Positions 7,717-15,207 of a stretch of DNA of 58,805 nt are shown in pieces. The stretch comes from an uncultured Lachnospiraceae bacterium (lineage in GTDB: Bacteria > Bacillota > Clostridia > Lachnospirales > Lachnospiraceae): positions 1-58,805 of the forward strand of contig CACYEN010000165.1 in the NCBI GenBank assembly GCA_902773435.1, given 5' to 3'. The notes below the pieces were generated by a model, which did not search any database, had not been told where the DNA came from, and worked only from the letters and a program-made list of their open reading frames with translations. How positions within the stretch are numbered: the first letter of the stretch is position 1; each line of letters opens with the position of its first letter. The position numbers and the translations under genes are program-made.

Positions 7717-9639
7717 TTACTCGTCTCCGGCCTCCGCGGACAGCTCCTCCCAGAGGCGGTAGGCCTCATCGAGCTTCTTCGCGATCTCATCTTTCTCAAC
7801 GCTGAGCGCGGAGAGCTTTTCCGCGTCCGTCATGACCCCGGGATCTTCGAACAGCGCGTCGATCTCGCGGTCGCGGTCCTCGAGTTCACCGATGAGGGTC
7901 TCGGTGCGGAGCAGGTCGTTCTTCACCTTGCGCCGCCTCGCCTCCTCTTCCTTGCGGGCCTTCCAGTCGGCCTTGGCCGCGGATTCCGCGGTCCCGGTCC
8001 TGTCCTCATCCGCTCCGGGGAGGTAAGCCCTCTCCACGTCCTCCTTCTTCTCCAGGTAGTAGTCGTAATTGCCTATGTAGTTGAGCAGCCTCTTCTTCGT
8101 GAGATCAAGGATTCTCGTCGCGGTCCTGTTGATGAACCAGCGGTCGTGGGACACGTAGAAGATCGTGCCGCTGTAGGCGCGGATCGCGCTCTCGAGGACT
8201 TCTCTCGAGTTGATGTCGAGGTGGTTCGTCGGCTCATCGAGAAAGATCAGGTTCGCGTCGGACAGCATCAGTTTGCAGAGCGATACGCGGGCCCTCTCGC
8301 CGCCACTCAGGGAATCGATGAGCTTGAAAACGTCCTCACCGGTAAAGAGAAAGGCGGCCAGCCGCGAGCGGATCTCTGTGACAGTCATCCGCGGGTAGTC
8401 GTCGGAGATCTCCTCAAAGATGGTCTTGCTGCCGTCGAGGACCTGCATCTCCTGGTCGTAGTATCCGATCTCAACATTCGTCCCGTAAGTGAACCCGCCC
8501 CTGTCAGGAGGGACGGCCCCGTTGAGAATCTTGAGAAGCGTCGACTTGCCCGTGCCGTTGTTCCCGATCAGCGCGACGTGTTCACCTCTCTTTATCTCGA
8601 AACCGATCCCGTCGAAGAGCGTCACGCCGTCGTAGGATTTCGTCAGGCCTTCGACGGTCAGGACGTCATTTCCGCTCTCTTTTCCCGGTGAAAATGAGAG
8701 AGAGATAATATCGTCCTCCTCCGGCCTGTCCGGCGTCTCCATCTTCGCGAGCATCTTTTCGCGGCTCTCGGCGCGCCGGATCGACTTCTCCCGGTTGAAG
8801 GATTTCAGCTTCGCGATCACCTGTTCCTGTCTGCGCCGCTCGCGCTCGGCGTTGACGAACGCGGCGTAGGCCGCTTTTCTCAGCATCTCCTTCTTTTCAC
8901 AGAACGCGTCGTATCCTCCGCTGTAGACGCGGGACCTGCCGCCCTCGATCTCGATGACCTTCGTCACGACGCGGTTCAGGAAATAGCGGTCGTGGGACAC
9001 GATGAGGACCGCTCCCCTGTAGTTCATGAGATAGGTCTCGAGCCACTCGATCGACCGCATGTCCAGATGGTTTGTCGGCTCGTCGAGCATGATGATGTCG
9101 GGGGAGGTGAGAAGGAGACGGCCGAGTGCGACGCGTGTCTTCTGGCCCCCCGAGAGGTCGCCGACCTTCTTCTGAAAGTCCTCCTCCCCGAAGCCGAGGC
9201 CCTTGAGCACGCCGATTACCTCGCTGCGGTAGGCGTAGCCGCCGCTCCGCTCGTAGGCCTCCGTGACACGGGAGTAGGCGCGCATCTCCTCCTCGAGCGC
9301 TTCGCCCGTAAGAATCGCCATGCGGGTCTCCGAGCGCCTCATGGCGCTGTAGAGCTCGAGAATCTCGCTCTTCACGGACAGGAGCTGCTCGTAGATCGTG
9401 AGATCGCCCGTCAGGTCCTGGTGCTGGGCGAGATAGCCGATCTCCCTGCCCCTGCTGAGGACGGCGCTTCCGGTCTCGGGGGAGACGATGCCCATGATAA
9501 TCTTAAGGAGGGTGGATTTTCCGGCCCCGTTGACACCGACAAGGGCGGCTTTTTCGTTTTCCTCTATGTGAAATGAGACCCCGTCCAGAACCTTCCGGCC
9601 GTCGAAGCTCTTGCTGATGTTTGAAATATTGAGAATCAT
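7717..9639 (-). CDS. ABC-F family ATPase (YdiF/Uup-like ribosome-associated)
   Basis: ABC-F proteins are soluble twin-ATPase factors that act on the ribosomal E site to resolve stalled or slow translation; some protect against antibiotics. The product has 640 residues and no membrane segments. The first cassette has GVNGAGKST (35-43), LSGGQKTRVALGR and DEPTNHLD. A charged linker rich in Arg and Glu follows. The second cassette has GNNGTGKST, LSGGERARVSLCK and DEPTNHLD. A C-terminal coiled coil ends the protein. The start at 9639 (MILNISNIS) has a GGAG site upstream. The layout resembles housekeeping YdiF; I see nothing that specifically marks a resistance-type member. It is monocistronic and divergent from nnr. 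Confidence 0.92.
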   Translation of the reverse strand: MILNISNISKSFDGRKVLDGVSFHIEENEKAALVGVNGAGKSTLLKIIMGIVSPETGSAVLSRGREIGYLAQHQDLTGDLTIYEQLLSVKSEILELYSAMRRSETRMAILTGEALEEEMRAYSRVTEAYERSGGYAYRSEVIGVLKGLGFGEEDFQKKVGDLSGGQKTRVALGRLLLTSPDIIMLDEPTNHLDMRSIEWLETYLMNYRGAVLIVSHDRYFLNRVVTKVIEIEGGRSRVYSGGYDAFCEKKEMLRKAAYAAFVNAERERRRQEQVIAKLKSFNREKSIRRAESREKMLAKMETPDRPEEDDIISLSFSPGKESGNDVLTVEGLTKSYDGVTLFDGIGFEIKRGEHVALIGNNGTGKSTLLKILNGAVPPDRGGFTYGTNVEIGYYDQEMQVLDGSKTIFEEISDDYPRMTVTEIRSRLAAFLFTGEDVFKLIDSLSGGERARVSLCKLMLSDANLIFLDEPTNHLDINSREVLESAIRAYSGTIFYVSHDRWFINRTATRILDLTKKRLLNYIGNYDYYLEKKEDVERAYLPGADEDRTGTAESAAKADWKARKEEEARRRKVKNDLLRTETLIGELEDRDREIDALFEDPGVMTDAEKLSALSVEKDEIAKKLDEAYRLWEELSAEAGDE

Positions 9640-9669
9640 ACAGGTTTCTCCGTCTTTTTCGCTCCACAT

Positions 9670-9698
9670 ATTTTAACAGATGCAGTTTGACGAAACAA
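9670..9698 (-). promoter_or_regulatory. Promoter for the ABC-F gene
   Basis: On the minus strand, TTGTTT (complement of 9693-9698) and TAAAAT (complement of 9670-9675) are spaced by 17 bases. The -10 is good and the -35 is half-matching. Transcription would start about 25 bases before the ATG. Confidence 0.5.
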
Positions 9699-9731
9699 GC
9701 TTGACGGGGCGGGAGACGGGGAATAACTGAA

Positions 9732-9759
9732 TTGACAACCCATGGTATAAAGTTATATT
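9732..9759 (+). promoter_or_regulatory. SigA promoter for the nnr-alr operon
   Basis: A perfect -35 TTGACA at 9732-9737 and TATATT at 9754-9759 are separated by 16 bases in an AT-rich patch. Transcription would begin near 9765, leaving a long leader of about 158 bases before nnr. Confidence 0.75.
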
Positions 9760-9761
9760 TT

Positions 9762-9908
9762 ATGATAAGGATTTGCGGAGCGCGGAGCGCGAATAAATCC
9801 GTATTTTTATGTGCAGAGGTCCGGCCGCGGATGCTTCAGAGAGGCGGTGCGGGCCGCGGGCCTTATCATCATGCCGCAATGAACGGCAGCTGTTCTTTGC
9901 AGCAGCCG
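9762..9908 (+). promoter_or_regulatory. Structured 5' leader of nnr (candidate cis-regulatory RNA)
   Basis: ATGATAAGG at 9762-9770, at the predicted 5' end of the transcript, is exactly complementary to CCTTATCAT at 9861-9869. This closing helix of 9 bp encloses about 90 bases of GC-rich sequence with further self-complementarity. A second hairpin (CGGCAGCTG at 9884-9892 with CAGCAGCCG at 9900-9908, one A-A mismatch) stands just ahead of the GGAGG site. The arrangement resembles a riboswitch or protein-binding leader, but I recognise no known class. The structure is drawn by eye; no folding or covariation was computed. Confidence 0.4.
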
Positions 9909-9923
9909 GATCCGGAGGCTTTC

Positions 9924-11423
9924 ATGCTGAAGATACTGAACGGAAGAGAGATGAAGGAGCGGGATTCCTTCACGATCCGTGAGATCGGGGTGCCGTCGGC
10001 CGTACTTATGGAGAGAGCCGCCCTTGCCTGTGCCGGGGAGGCCCTGAAGATGCTTCCCCCGAAGGGCGGGAGCGTGATCGTGGTCTGCGGCTCGGGAAAC
10101 AACGGGGGCGACGGCTACGCCTGCGGGAGGATCCTCAGAATGAAGGGCCTGGATGTCCGGCTGCTCCGCGCGGGAAATGAAGCCCGCATGACGGAGGAGA
10201 CCTCCGCCCAGAAGGAGATCTGCGGGAAGCTCGGGATTCCCGAGTCGGTCTATGAGCCGGGCGCGATAAGGTCCGCCGACCTCATCGTCGACGCCCTGTT
10301 TGGAATCGGACTTTCCAGAGGCGTGACCGGGGTCTGCGCTGATCTCATCGCGGAGATCAACTGCTCCGGGATCCCGGTGCTCTCCATCGACATTCCGAGC
10401 GGGGTCCACGCGGACAACGGGCAGATCCTGGGAATTGCGGTGAGGGCCGACGTGACGGTGACGATGCAGTGCCTGAAGCCGGGACTGCTTCTCTTTCCGG
10501 GAGCGTCCTGCGCGGGGGATATCAGGATCGCGGATATCGGGGTTGATATCCCGGACGGCTTCGGCGCAGCGGTCTCGCTTGAGAGAGGGGATCTTGAGAT
10601 ACTCCTGCCCGAGCGGGACCCCGCCGGAAACAAGGGGACGTTCGGAAAGGTGCTGATTGCGGCCGGATCCCCCGGGATGGCGGGCGCGGCTTTCCTGAGC
10701 GCCAGCTCCGCCCTGAGGAGCGGCGCCGGCATGGTAAGGATCCTGACCTGTTCGGAGAACCGGACGATACTCCAGCAGCTTCTGCCCGAGGCGGTTCTCT
10801 CGCTCTATGATTCGGAGGAGGAAGCCGCGGAACGTCTCATCGAGGGACTTGCGTGGTGCGATGTCTGCGTGTGCGGCCCGGGAATCGGAACGGGGCCGAC
10901 CGCGGAGAGGCTCGTCAGCACGGTCACAGATTCCCGCGCTGCCGGCGAAACGCCGGTCGTCATCGACGCCGACGGACTCAACGCGCTCAGGGGAAGGGCG
11001 GAGCTCCTCGACGGATGCCGGGGGCCGGTCTTCATCACTCCGCATATTCTCGAGATGCAGCGGCTCAGCGGGATTCCGGCGCGTGACCTCAAGGCGGATC
11101 CGGTCCGGTACGCGTCGGAGTTTGCCGGACGCCACGGCGTCACCTGCATCCTGAAGGACGCGAGAACCGTGACCGCCTGCCCGGACGGAACGGTTTTTAT
11201 CAACAGGTCCGGCAACGACGGCATGGGGACCGCCGGGAGCGGGGACGTCCTGACCGGGATCCTCGCCGGCCTCATCGCCGGAGGGACGGAGGACTGGACC
11301 GCCGGAGCCCTGGCCGTATTCATCCACGGCCTCGCCGGTGACGACGCCGCGGAGCGCCTCGGCAGGAGATACATGACTTCGGGCGACATCACGGAGGGAT
11401 TGAAGAACGTATTAATCCGTTGA
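9924..11423 (+). CDS. nnr: Bifunctional NAD(P)HX epimerase/dehydratase
   Basis: Repairs hydrated NADH and NADPH: the N-terminal YjeF_N epimerase interconverts the R and S forms, and the C-terminal ADP-dependent dehydratase restores the cofactor. The product has 499 residues, as expected for the fused bacterial form. The epimerase (1-215) contains VCGSGNNGGDGYACGR and DALFGIGLSRGV. The dehydratase (about 225-495) contains NKGTFGKVLI, CGPGIGTG and GTAGSGDVLTGILAG. The start at 9924 has GGAGG five bases upstream and gives the family-like MLKILNGREMKERD; the frame is open further upstream but that stretch lies inside the leader. Pairing with alr downstream is common in bacteria. Confidence 0.94.
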   Translation: MLKILNGREMKERDSFTIREIGVPSAVLMERAALACAGEALKMLPPKGGSVIVVCGSGNNGGDGYACGRILRMKGLDVRLLRAGNEARMTEETSAQKEICGKLGIPESVYEPGAIRSADLIVDALFGIGLSRGVTGVCADLIAEINCSGIPVLSIDIPSGVHADNGQILGIAVRADVTVTMQCLKPGLLLFPGASCAGDIRIADIGVDIPDGFGAAVSLERGDLEILLPERDPAGNKGTFGKVLIAAGSPGMAGAAFLSASSALRSGAGMVRILTCSENRTILQQLLPEAVLSLYDSEEEAAERLIEGLAWCDVCVCGPGIGTGPTAERLVSTVTDSRAAGETPVVIDADGLNALRGRAELLDGCRGPVFITPHILEMQRLSGIPARDLKADPVRYASEFAGRHGVTCILKDARTVTACPDGTVFINRSGNDGMGTAGSGDVLTGILAGLIAGGTEDWTAGALAVFIHGLAGDDAAERLGRRYMTSGDITEGLKNVLIR

Positions 11424-11472
11424 GGGAGTACTTAAGCGGCCGCAGGCGCGGGCGCGGGAAGAGGACGGGATC

Positions 11473-12642
11473 ATGAGAAAATACAGCAGAATATACGCGG
11501 AGATCAATCTGGACGCCATCGACAGCAATCTCCGCGCAATGAAGGAGAAGCTGGCCGACGACATCTCGGTCTGCGCGGTCATCAAGGCAGACGGCTACGG
11601 GCACGGGGCTCTCCAGATCGCGAGACACATCCAGCACAGGCCCTACATCTGGGGATTCGCCTGCGCGACGGTGGAGGAGGCGATGCAGCTTCGGTCCGGC
11701 GGCATCATGAAGCCGATTGTCCTTCTCGGTTTCGCTTTCCCCGAATCCTATGACGACATCATCGATTACGATATCAGGGCGTGCATCTTCGACTACGAGT
11801 CGGCAGCCGCGCTGTCCCAGAAATCCATGATGCTCGAGCACCCGGTGAAAATCCACCTCGCCGTCGACACGGGGATGGGGAGGATCGGATTCCTCTATGA
11901 CCGGGAAGAATCCATCAACGACATCGTGCGGATTGCCGGGCTGCCCAATCTGGAGATAGAGGGAATGTTCACTCATTTCGCGAGGGCGGACGAGGTGTCG
12001 CTGACCCACGCCGAGGTGCAGCTGATCCGCTATCTCGATTTTGAGGGGAAGCTTAAGCAGCGCGGGATTGAGATCCCGATTCGCCACACCAGCAACAGCG
12101 CCGCGATCATGCGCTTCCCGGAGGCGCATCTCAATATGGTGCGGGCAGGCATCACACTCTACGGACTTCCGCCCTCGGAGGAGATGGCGGGAAAGCTGAA
12201 GATGCTGCGGCCCGCCATGAAGCTTGTGAGCCACGTCTCGAACGTCAAGACGGTTCCGGCGGAGACCCCGATCAGCTACGGCGGCACCTACGTCACAAAG
12301 AAAGAGAGCGTCATCGCGACCATCCCGGTCGGATATGCCGACGGCTACCCGAGATCGCTCTCAGGCCGCGGATTTGTCCTGATTCACGGGACGCGCGTCC
12401 CGATCCGCGGACGCGTATGCATGGATCAGTTCATGGTGGACGTGAGCGAACTCAAGGATGTAAAAGTCGGTGACGAGTGCGTCCTCATCGGAACCCAGGA
12501 GGAACAGGAGATCACGATCCTTGAGCTCGCCGCCCTGAGCGGGAGATTCCACTACGAGATTCCCTGCGACATCTCGAAGAGGGTTCCGAGATCCTATAGT
12601 GTCAACGGCTATACGGCTGAACAGGTTGATTATTTTCATTGA
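11473..12642 (+). CDS. alr: Alanine racemase
   Basis: PLP enzyme that makes D-alanine for peptidoglycan from L-alanine. The product has 389 residues. The cofactor lysine is K38 in AVIKADGYGHGA, and the catalytic tyrosine of the opposite face is Y269 in PISYGGTY. VDTGMGRIGF and MDQFMVDVS are also typical. The N-terminus YAEINLDAIDSNL fits the family start, and GAGGACGGG precedes the ATG. It follows nnr after 49 bases, and its stop touches the start region of the next gene. Confidence 0.97.
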   Translation: MRKYSRIYAEINLDAIDSNLRAMKEKLADDISVCAVIKADGYGHGALQIARHIQHRPYIWGFACATVEEAMQLRSGGIMKPIVLLGFAFPESYDDIIDYDIRACIFDYESAAALSQKSMMLEHPVKIHLAVDTGMGRIGFLYDREESINDIVRIAGLPNLEIEGMFTHFARADEVSLTHAEVQLIRYLDFEGKLKQRGIEIPIRHTSNSAAIMRFPEAHLNMVRAGITLYGLPPSEEMAGKLKMLRPAMKLVSHVSNVKTVPAETPISYGGTYVTKKESVIATIPVGYADGYPRSLSGRGFVLIHGTRVPIRGRVCMDQFMVDVSELKDVKVGDECVLIGTQEEQEITILELAALSGRFHYEIPCDISKRVPRSYSVNGYTAEQVDYFH

Positions 12643-12644
12643 TT

Positions 12645-13427
12645 ATGTTACGATTTTTATCTAAGCGCGCCCTCGCGGCGAAGGAGAATGAGGAGGAGAA
12701 CACGAGGGAATCCTCCGGCCCGGATCTTTTTCTCGGGGAGAAGGACGCCAGGGATATCATGACGCGGAGAAACAGCATCGTCGCCGCGGACGGGTCCTCG
12801 TCCCTCAGGGAGTGCGCGGAGGAGATCCTGAAATCCTCAAGGTCGGCGGTGCCGGTCTTTTCGGAGACGATCGACACGATCCAGGGCATTCTCGAGGTGC
12901 GGGACGTGATGATGAAGCTGTTCTTCCATCCCGAACTCGCGGAGACCCCGGTCTCCGAGATCGACGGGATCATGAAGGAGGCCCCGATTATTCCGGAGAC
13001 GCGTCCGGTGAGCGGCATTTTCAGGTATATGATGGCCTGCGAGATCCGGATGCTGATCGTCGTCGACGAGTACGGACAGACGTCCGGCCTGATCACGCTC
13101 GAGGACGTCCTCGGGGAGATCGCAGCCAACGTCCTTCGGGACTACGAGAGGGACGAGGATTTTGTCCTGCAGAACACCGGCACCAGCGTTGTGCTTGACG
13201 GCCTGACGCCGCTCGACCGCGCTGAGGAGATACTCGGCTGTGACTTCGGGACCGGGGATTATGAGACGCTGAGCGGCTATCTGACGTCGCGTCTCGGGCA
13301 CATTCCCGGAGCCGGAGACCGGCGGATCGCGTGCCGCGGCTTCCTTTTCCACATCCTCGAGACGGAGAACCACACGATCAGGAAGGTCCGCGCCGAACGG
13401 CTGCCGAGGGAGATCAGGGAATCATAG
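12645..13427 (+). CDS. CorC/HlyC-like protein with paired CBS domains (no membrane domain)
   Basis: The product has 260 residues. It has two CBS domains (about 35-150, with DIMTRRNSIVAADG and VVDEYGQTSGLITLEDVLGEI) followed by a CorC_HlyC (transporter-associated) domain from about 175 to 250. The DUF21 transmembrane region found in full-length CNNM/HlyC-type proteins is missing, so it resembles E. coli CorC, which has been linked to magnesium and cobalt homeostasis. The ATG at 12645 is preferred; a TTG at 12639 overlapping the alr stop is an alternative adding two residues. The ribosome binding site is weak, suggesting coupling to alr. The exact function here is not known. Confidence 0.85.
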   Translation: MLRFLSKRALAAKENEEENTRESSGPDLFLGEKDARDIMTRRNSIVAADGSSSLRECAEEILKSSRSAVPVFSETIDTIQGILEVRDVMMKLFFHPELAETPVSEIDGIMKEAPIIPETRPVSGIFRYMMACEIRMLIVVDEYGQTSGLITLEDVLGEIAANVLRDYERDEDFVLQNTGTSVVLDGLTPLDRAEEILGCDFGTGDYETLSGYLTSRLGHIPGAGDRRIACRGFLFHILETENHTIRKVRAERLPREIRES

Positions 13428-13497
13428 TATCAGTGTATTACAGAACCGCAGTTTTACAGATTGATTAAGGGAGCATCCGCTTCCGGAGGAGATCAGT

Positions 13498-14232
13498 ATG
13501 TCCGGACATTCAAAGTTTGCCAACATCAAGCACAAGAAAGAGAAAAATGACGCCGCCAAGGGGAAGATTTTCACGATCATCGGGCGTGAAATCGCCGTCG
13601 CCGTGAAAGAGGGCGGTCCCGATCCGTCGAACAACTTCAAGCTGGCCGCCGTCATCGCGAAGGCGAAGGCAAACAACGTCCCGAATGACACGATAGAGAG
13701 AGGCATCAAGAAAGCCGCCGGCGACAACAGCGGCGCGAACTACGAACAGCTTACCTACGAGGGATACGGCCCGAGCGGTGTCGCGATCATCGTCAAAACC
13801 CTGACCGACAACAAGAACCGCACGGCGGCCGACGTGAGGTCGGCGTTTTCCAAGGGCGGCGGAAGTATCGGAACGAAGGGAAGCGTCTCCTTCATGTTCG
13901 ATGAGAAGGGTCAGATCATCATCGACAGGGAGGAGTGCGAAATGGATCCCGACGACATCATGATGCTCGCCCTGGACGCCGGCGCCGAGGACTTCCGCGA
14001 GGAGGAGGACAGCTTTGAGGTCATCACGGACCCGTCCGCCTTTGAGGATGTCAGGCGCGCCCTGGAGGAGGCCGGAATCCCGATGGCAGAGGCATCCGTC
14101 ACGATGATTCCTCAGAACTACGTCTCACTTTCGAATCCTGCCGACAGGGGAAGTCTCGAGAAGATCCTGGACCTTCTCGAGGGCAGTGACGACGTTCAGG
14201 ACGTCTATCACAACTGGGACGAAGAGGAGTAA
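13498..14232 (+). CDS. yebC: YebC/PmpR family protein (TACO1-like)
   Basis: YebC family proteins have been described both as DNA-binding regulators and as translation factors. The product has 244 residues, full length. The N-terminal signature MSGHSKFANIKHKKEKNDAAKGKIF is clear, as are NNFKLAAVIAKAKANNVP, TDNKNRTAADVRSAFSKGGG and the C-terminal TMIPQNYVSL. A strong GGAGGAGAT site lies seven bases before the ATG. It is separated from the previous gene by 70 bases, where I could not identify a convincing promoter. Which of the proposed roles applies cannot be read from the sequence. Confidence 0.95.
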   Translation: MSGHSKFANIKHKKEKNDAAKGKIFTIIGREIAVAVKEGGPDPSNNFKLAAVIAKAKANNVPNDTIERGIKKAAGDNSGANYEQLTYEGYGPSGVAIIVKTLTDNKNRTAADVRSAFSKGGGSIGTKGSVSFMFDEKGQIIIDREECEMDPDDIMMLALDAGAEDFREEEDSFEVITDPSAFEDVRRALEEAGIPMAEASVTMIPQNYVSLSNPADRGSLEKILDLLEGSDDVQDVYHNWDEEE

Positions 14233-14246
14233 AGGTAGCGAGCGAA

Positions 14247-15125
14247 GTGACTGTTGCTGATTTTCTGATAGCCGCCATACTGGGAATTGTCCAGGGGCTG
14301 ACCGAATTCCTTCCGGTCAGTTCCTCGGGGCATCTCGTGATTCTGGAACGTCTGACCGGTTCTCAGCTGCCGGCGCTGACGTTCCATGTCTTTTTGCATG
14401 CGGGGACCACGCTCGCCGTCATCCTCGCGATGAGGGAAGAACTGCTGCTCATTGTCAGGGAAACCGCTGACATGGGACGGGATTTCGCCGGAGTCACGGC
14501 CTCGGCCGTCAGGCCGGGCGGGGAAACCGGGGGCAGGGGGAGATCCCCGAGAAGCGGCGCCCGCCGGGAGGCCGCGGTCGTTCTCATCATCACCGCGGTC
14601 AGCGGGGTCATGGGCGCGCTGCTCATACCGGCAGCCGCGGCCGCGTCCGGGTCCGTGCTCTTTTCCGGCATTGGGCTCATGATGACGGGGATCCTTCTGC
14701 TGGTGACCGATATGGTGAAGATGGGCGGGGAGATATCTCCGCACGAGATCACGTCCGGCAGGGCGGTCCTGATCGGGGCGGCGCAGGGCATCTCGATCCT
14801 GCCCGGCATCTCAAGGAGCGCCTTCACCGTCTGCACCGGCATTTTCTCTGGAATCGGAAGGAAGAACGCGGTCACGTTCTCTTATCTTATCTCCGTTCCG
14901 GTCACGCTCGGCATGCTTGTTTACGTGATCGCCTCCGGCATACCCGGCGGCGTCCTGACGCTTCCCGTTCTCGGCTGCTGCCTCGTCGGTACCTCGGTGT
15001 CGGCGGTAGTGGGAAGCTTCATGATCAGGAGATGTCTGGTATGGTTCAGGAGATGCAGATGGGGCACATTCGCCAGATACTGCTTTATCGCAGGATTCGC
15101 GGCGGTTTTGATCAGTTTCTTTTAG
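14247..15125 (+). CDS. uppP: Undecaprenyl-diphosphatase (BacA/UppP)
   Basis: Membrane phosphatase that recycles undecaprenyl diphosphate to the monophosphate lipid carrier used for cell wall synthesis. The product has 292 residues with about eight hydrophobic helices. The BacA motif GLTEFLPVSSSGH is at 17-29 (E20 and H29), and the second motif LPGISRSA is present near residue 185. The start is GTG at 14247, 14 bases after yebC, with an AAAGG-type site; no ATG is nearby. A charged loop of about 25 residues (GGETGGRGRSPRSGARR) between early helices is longer than usual. Confidence 0.94.
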   Translation: MTVADFLIAAILGIVQGLTEFLPVSSSGHLVILERLTGSQLPALTFHVFLHAGTTLAVILAMREELLLIVRETADMGRDFAGVTASAVRPGGETGGRGRSPRSGARREAAVVLIITAVSGVMGALLIPAAAAASGSVLFSGIGLMMTGILLLVTDMVKMGGEISPHEITSGRAVLIGAAQGISILPGISRSAFTVCTGIFSGIGRKNAVTFSYLISVPVTLGMLVYVIASGIPGGVLTLPVLGCCLVGTSVSAVVGSFMIRRCLVWFRRCRWGTFARYCFIAGFAAVLISFF

Positions 15126-15207
15126 GAATGACAGCGGGATGCCGCTCCGGCGGAGGGCCGGGGCAGGGTATCTCATGGCAGTTCCCTGGAAACGGGGGTT
15201 TGGGGTA

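Noticed and set aside
7577-7762. Possible small gene of 61 codons after icd
   Set aside because: It overlaps the end of icd, the convergent hairpin and the 3' end of the ABC-F gene, and has no ribosome binding site or plausible protein character.
7717-9639. ABC-F gene as an antibiotic resistance determinant
   Set aside because: Its length, linker and chromosomal housekeeping setting fit YdiF-like proteins; nothing specific to Vga, Lsa or Msr types was seen.
9807-11327. 506-codon minus-strand frame opposite nnr
   Set aside because: The nnr frame has complete family motifs; the antisense translation is rich in Arg, Pro and Asp with no recognisable signature.
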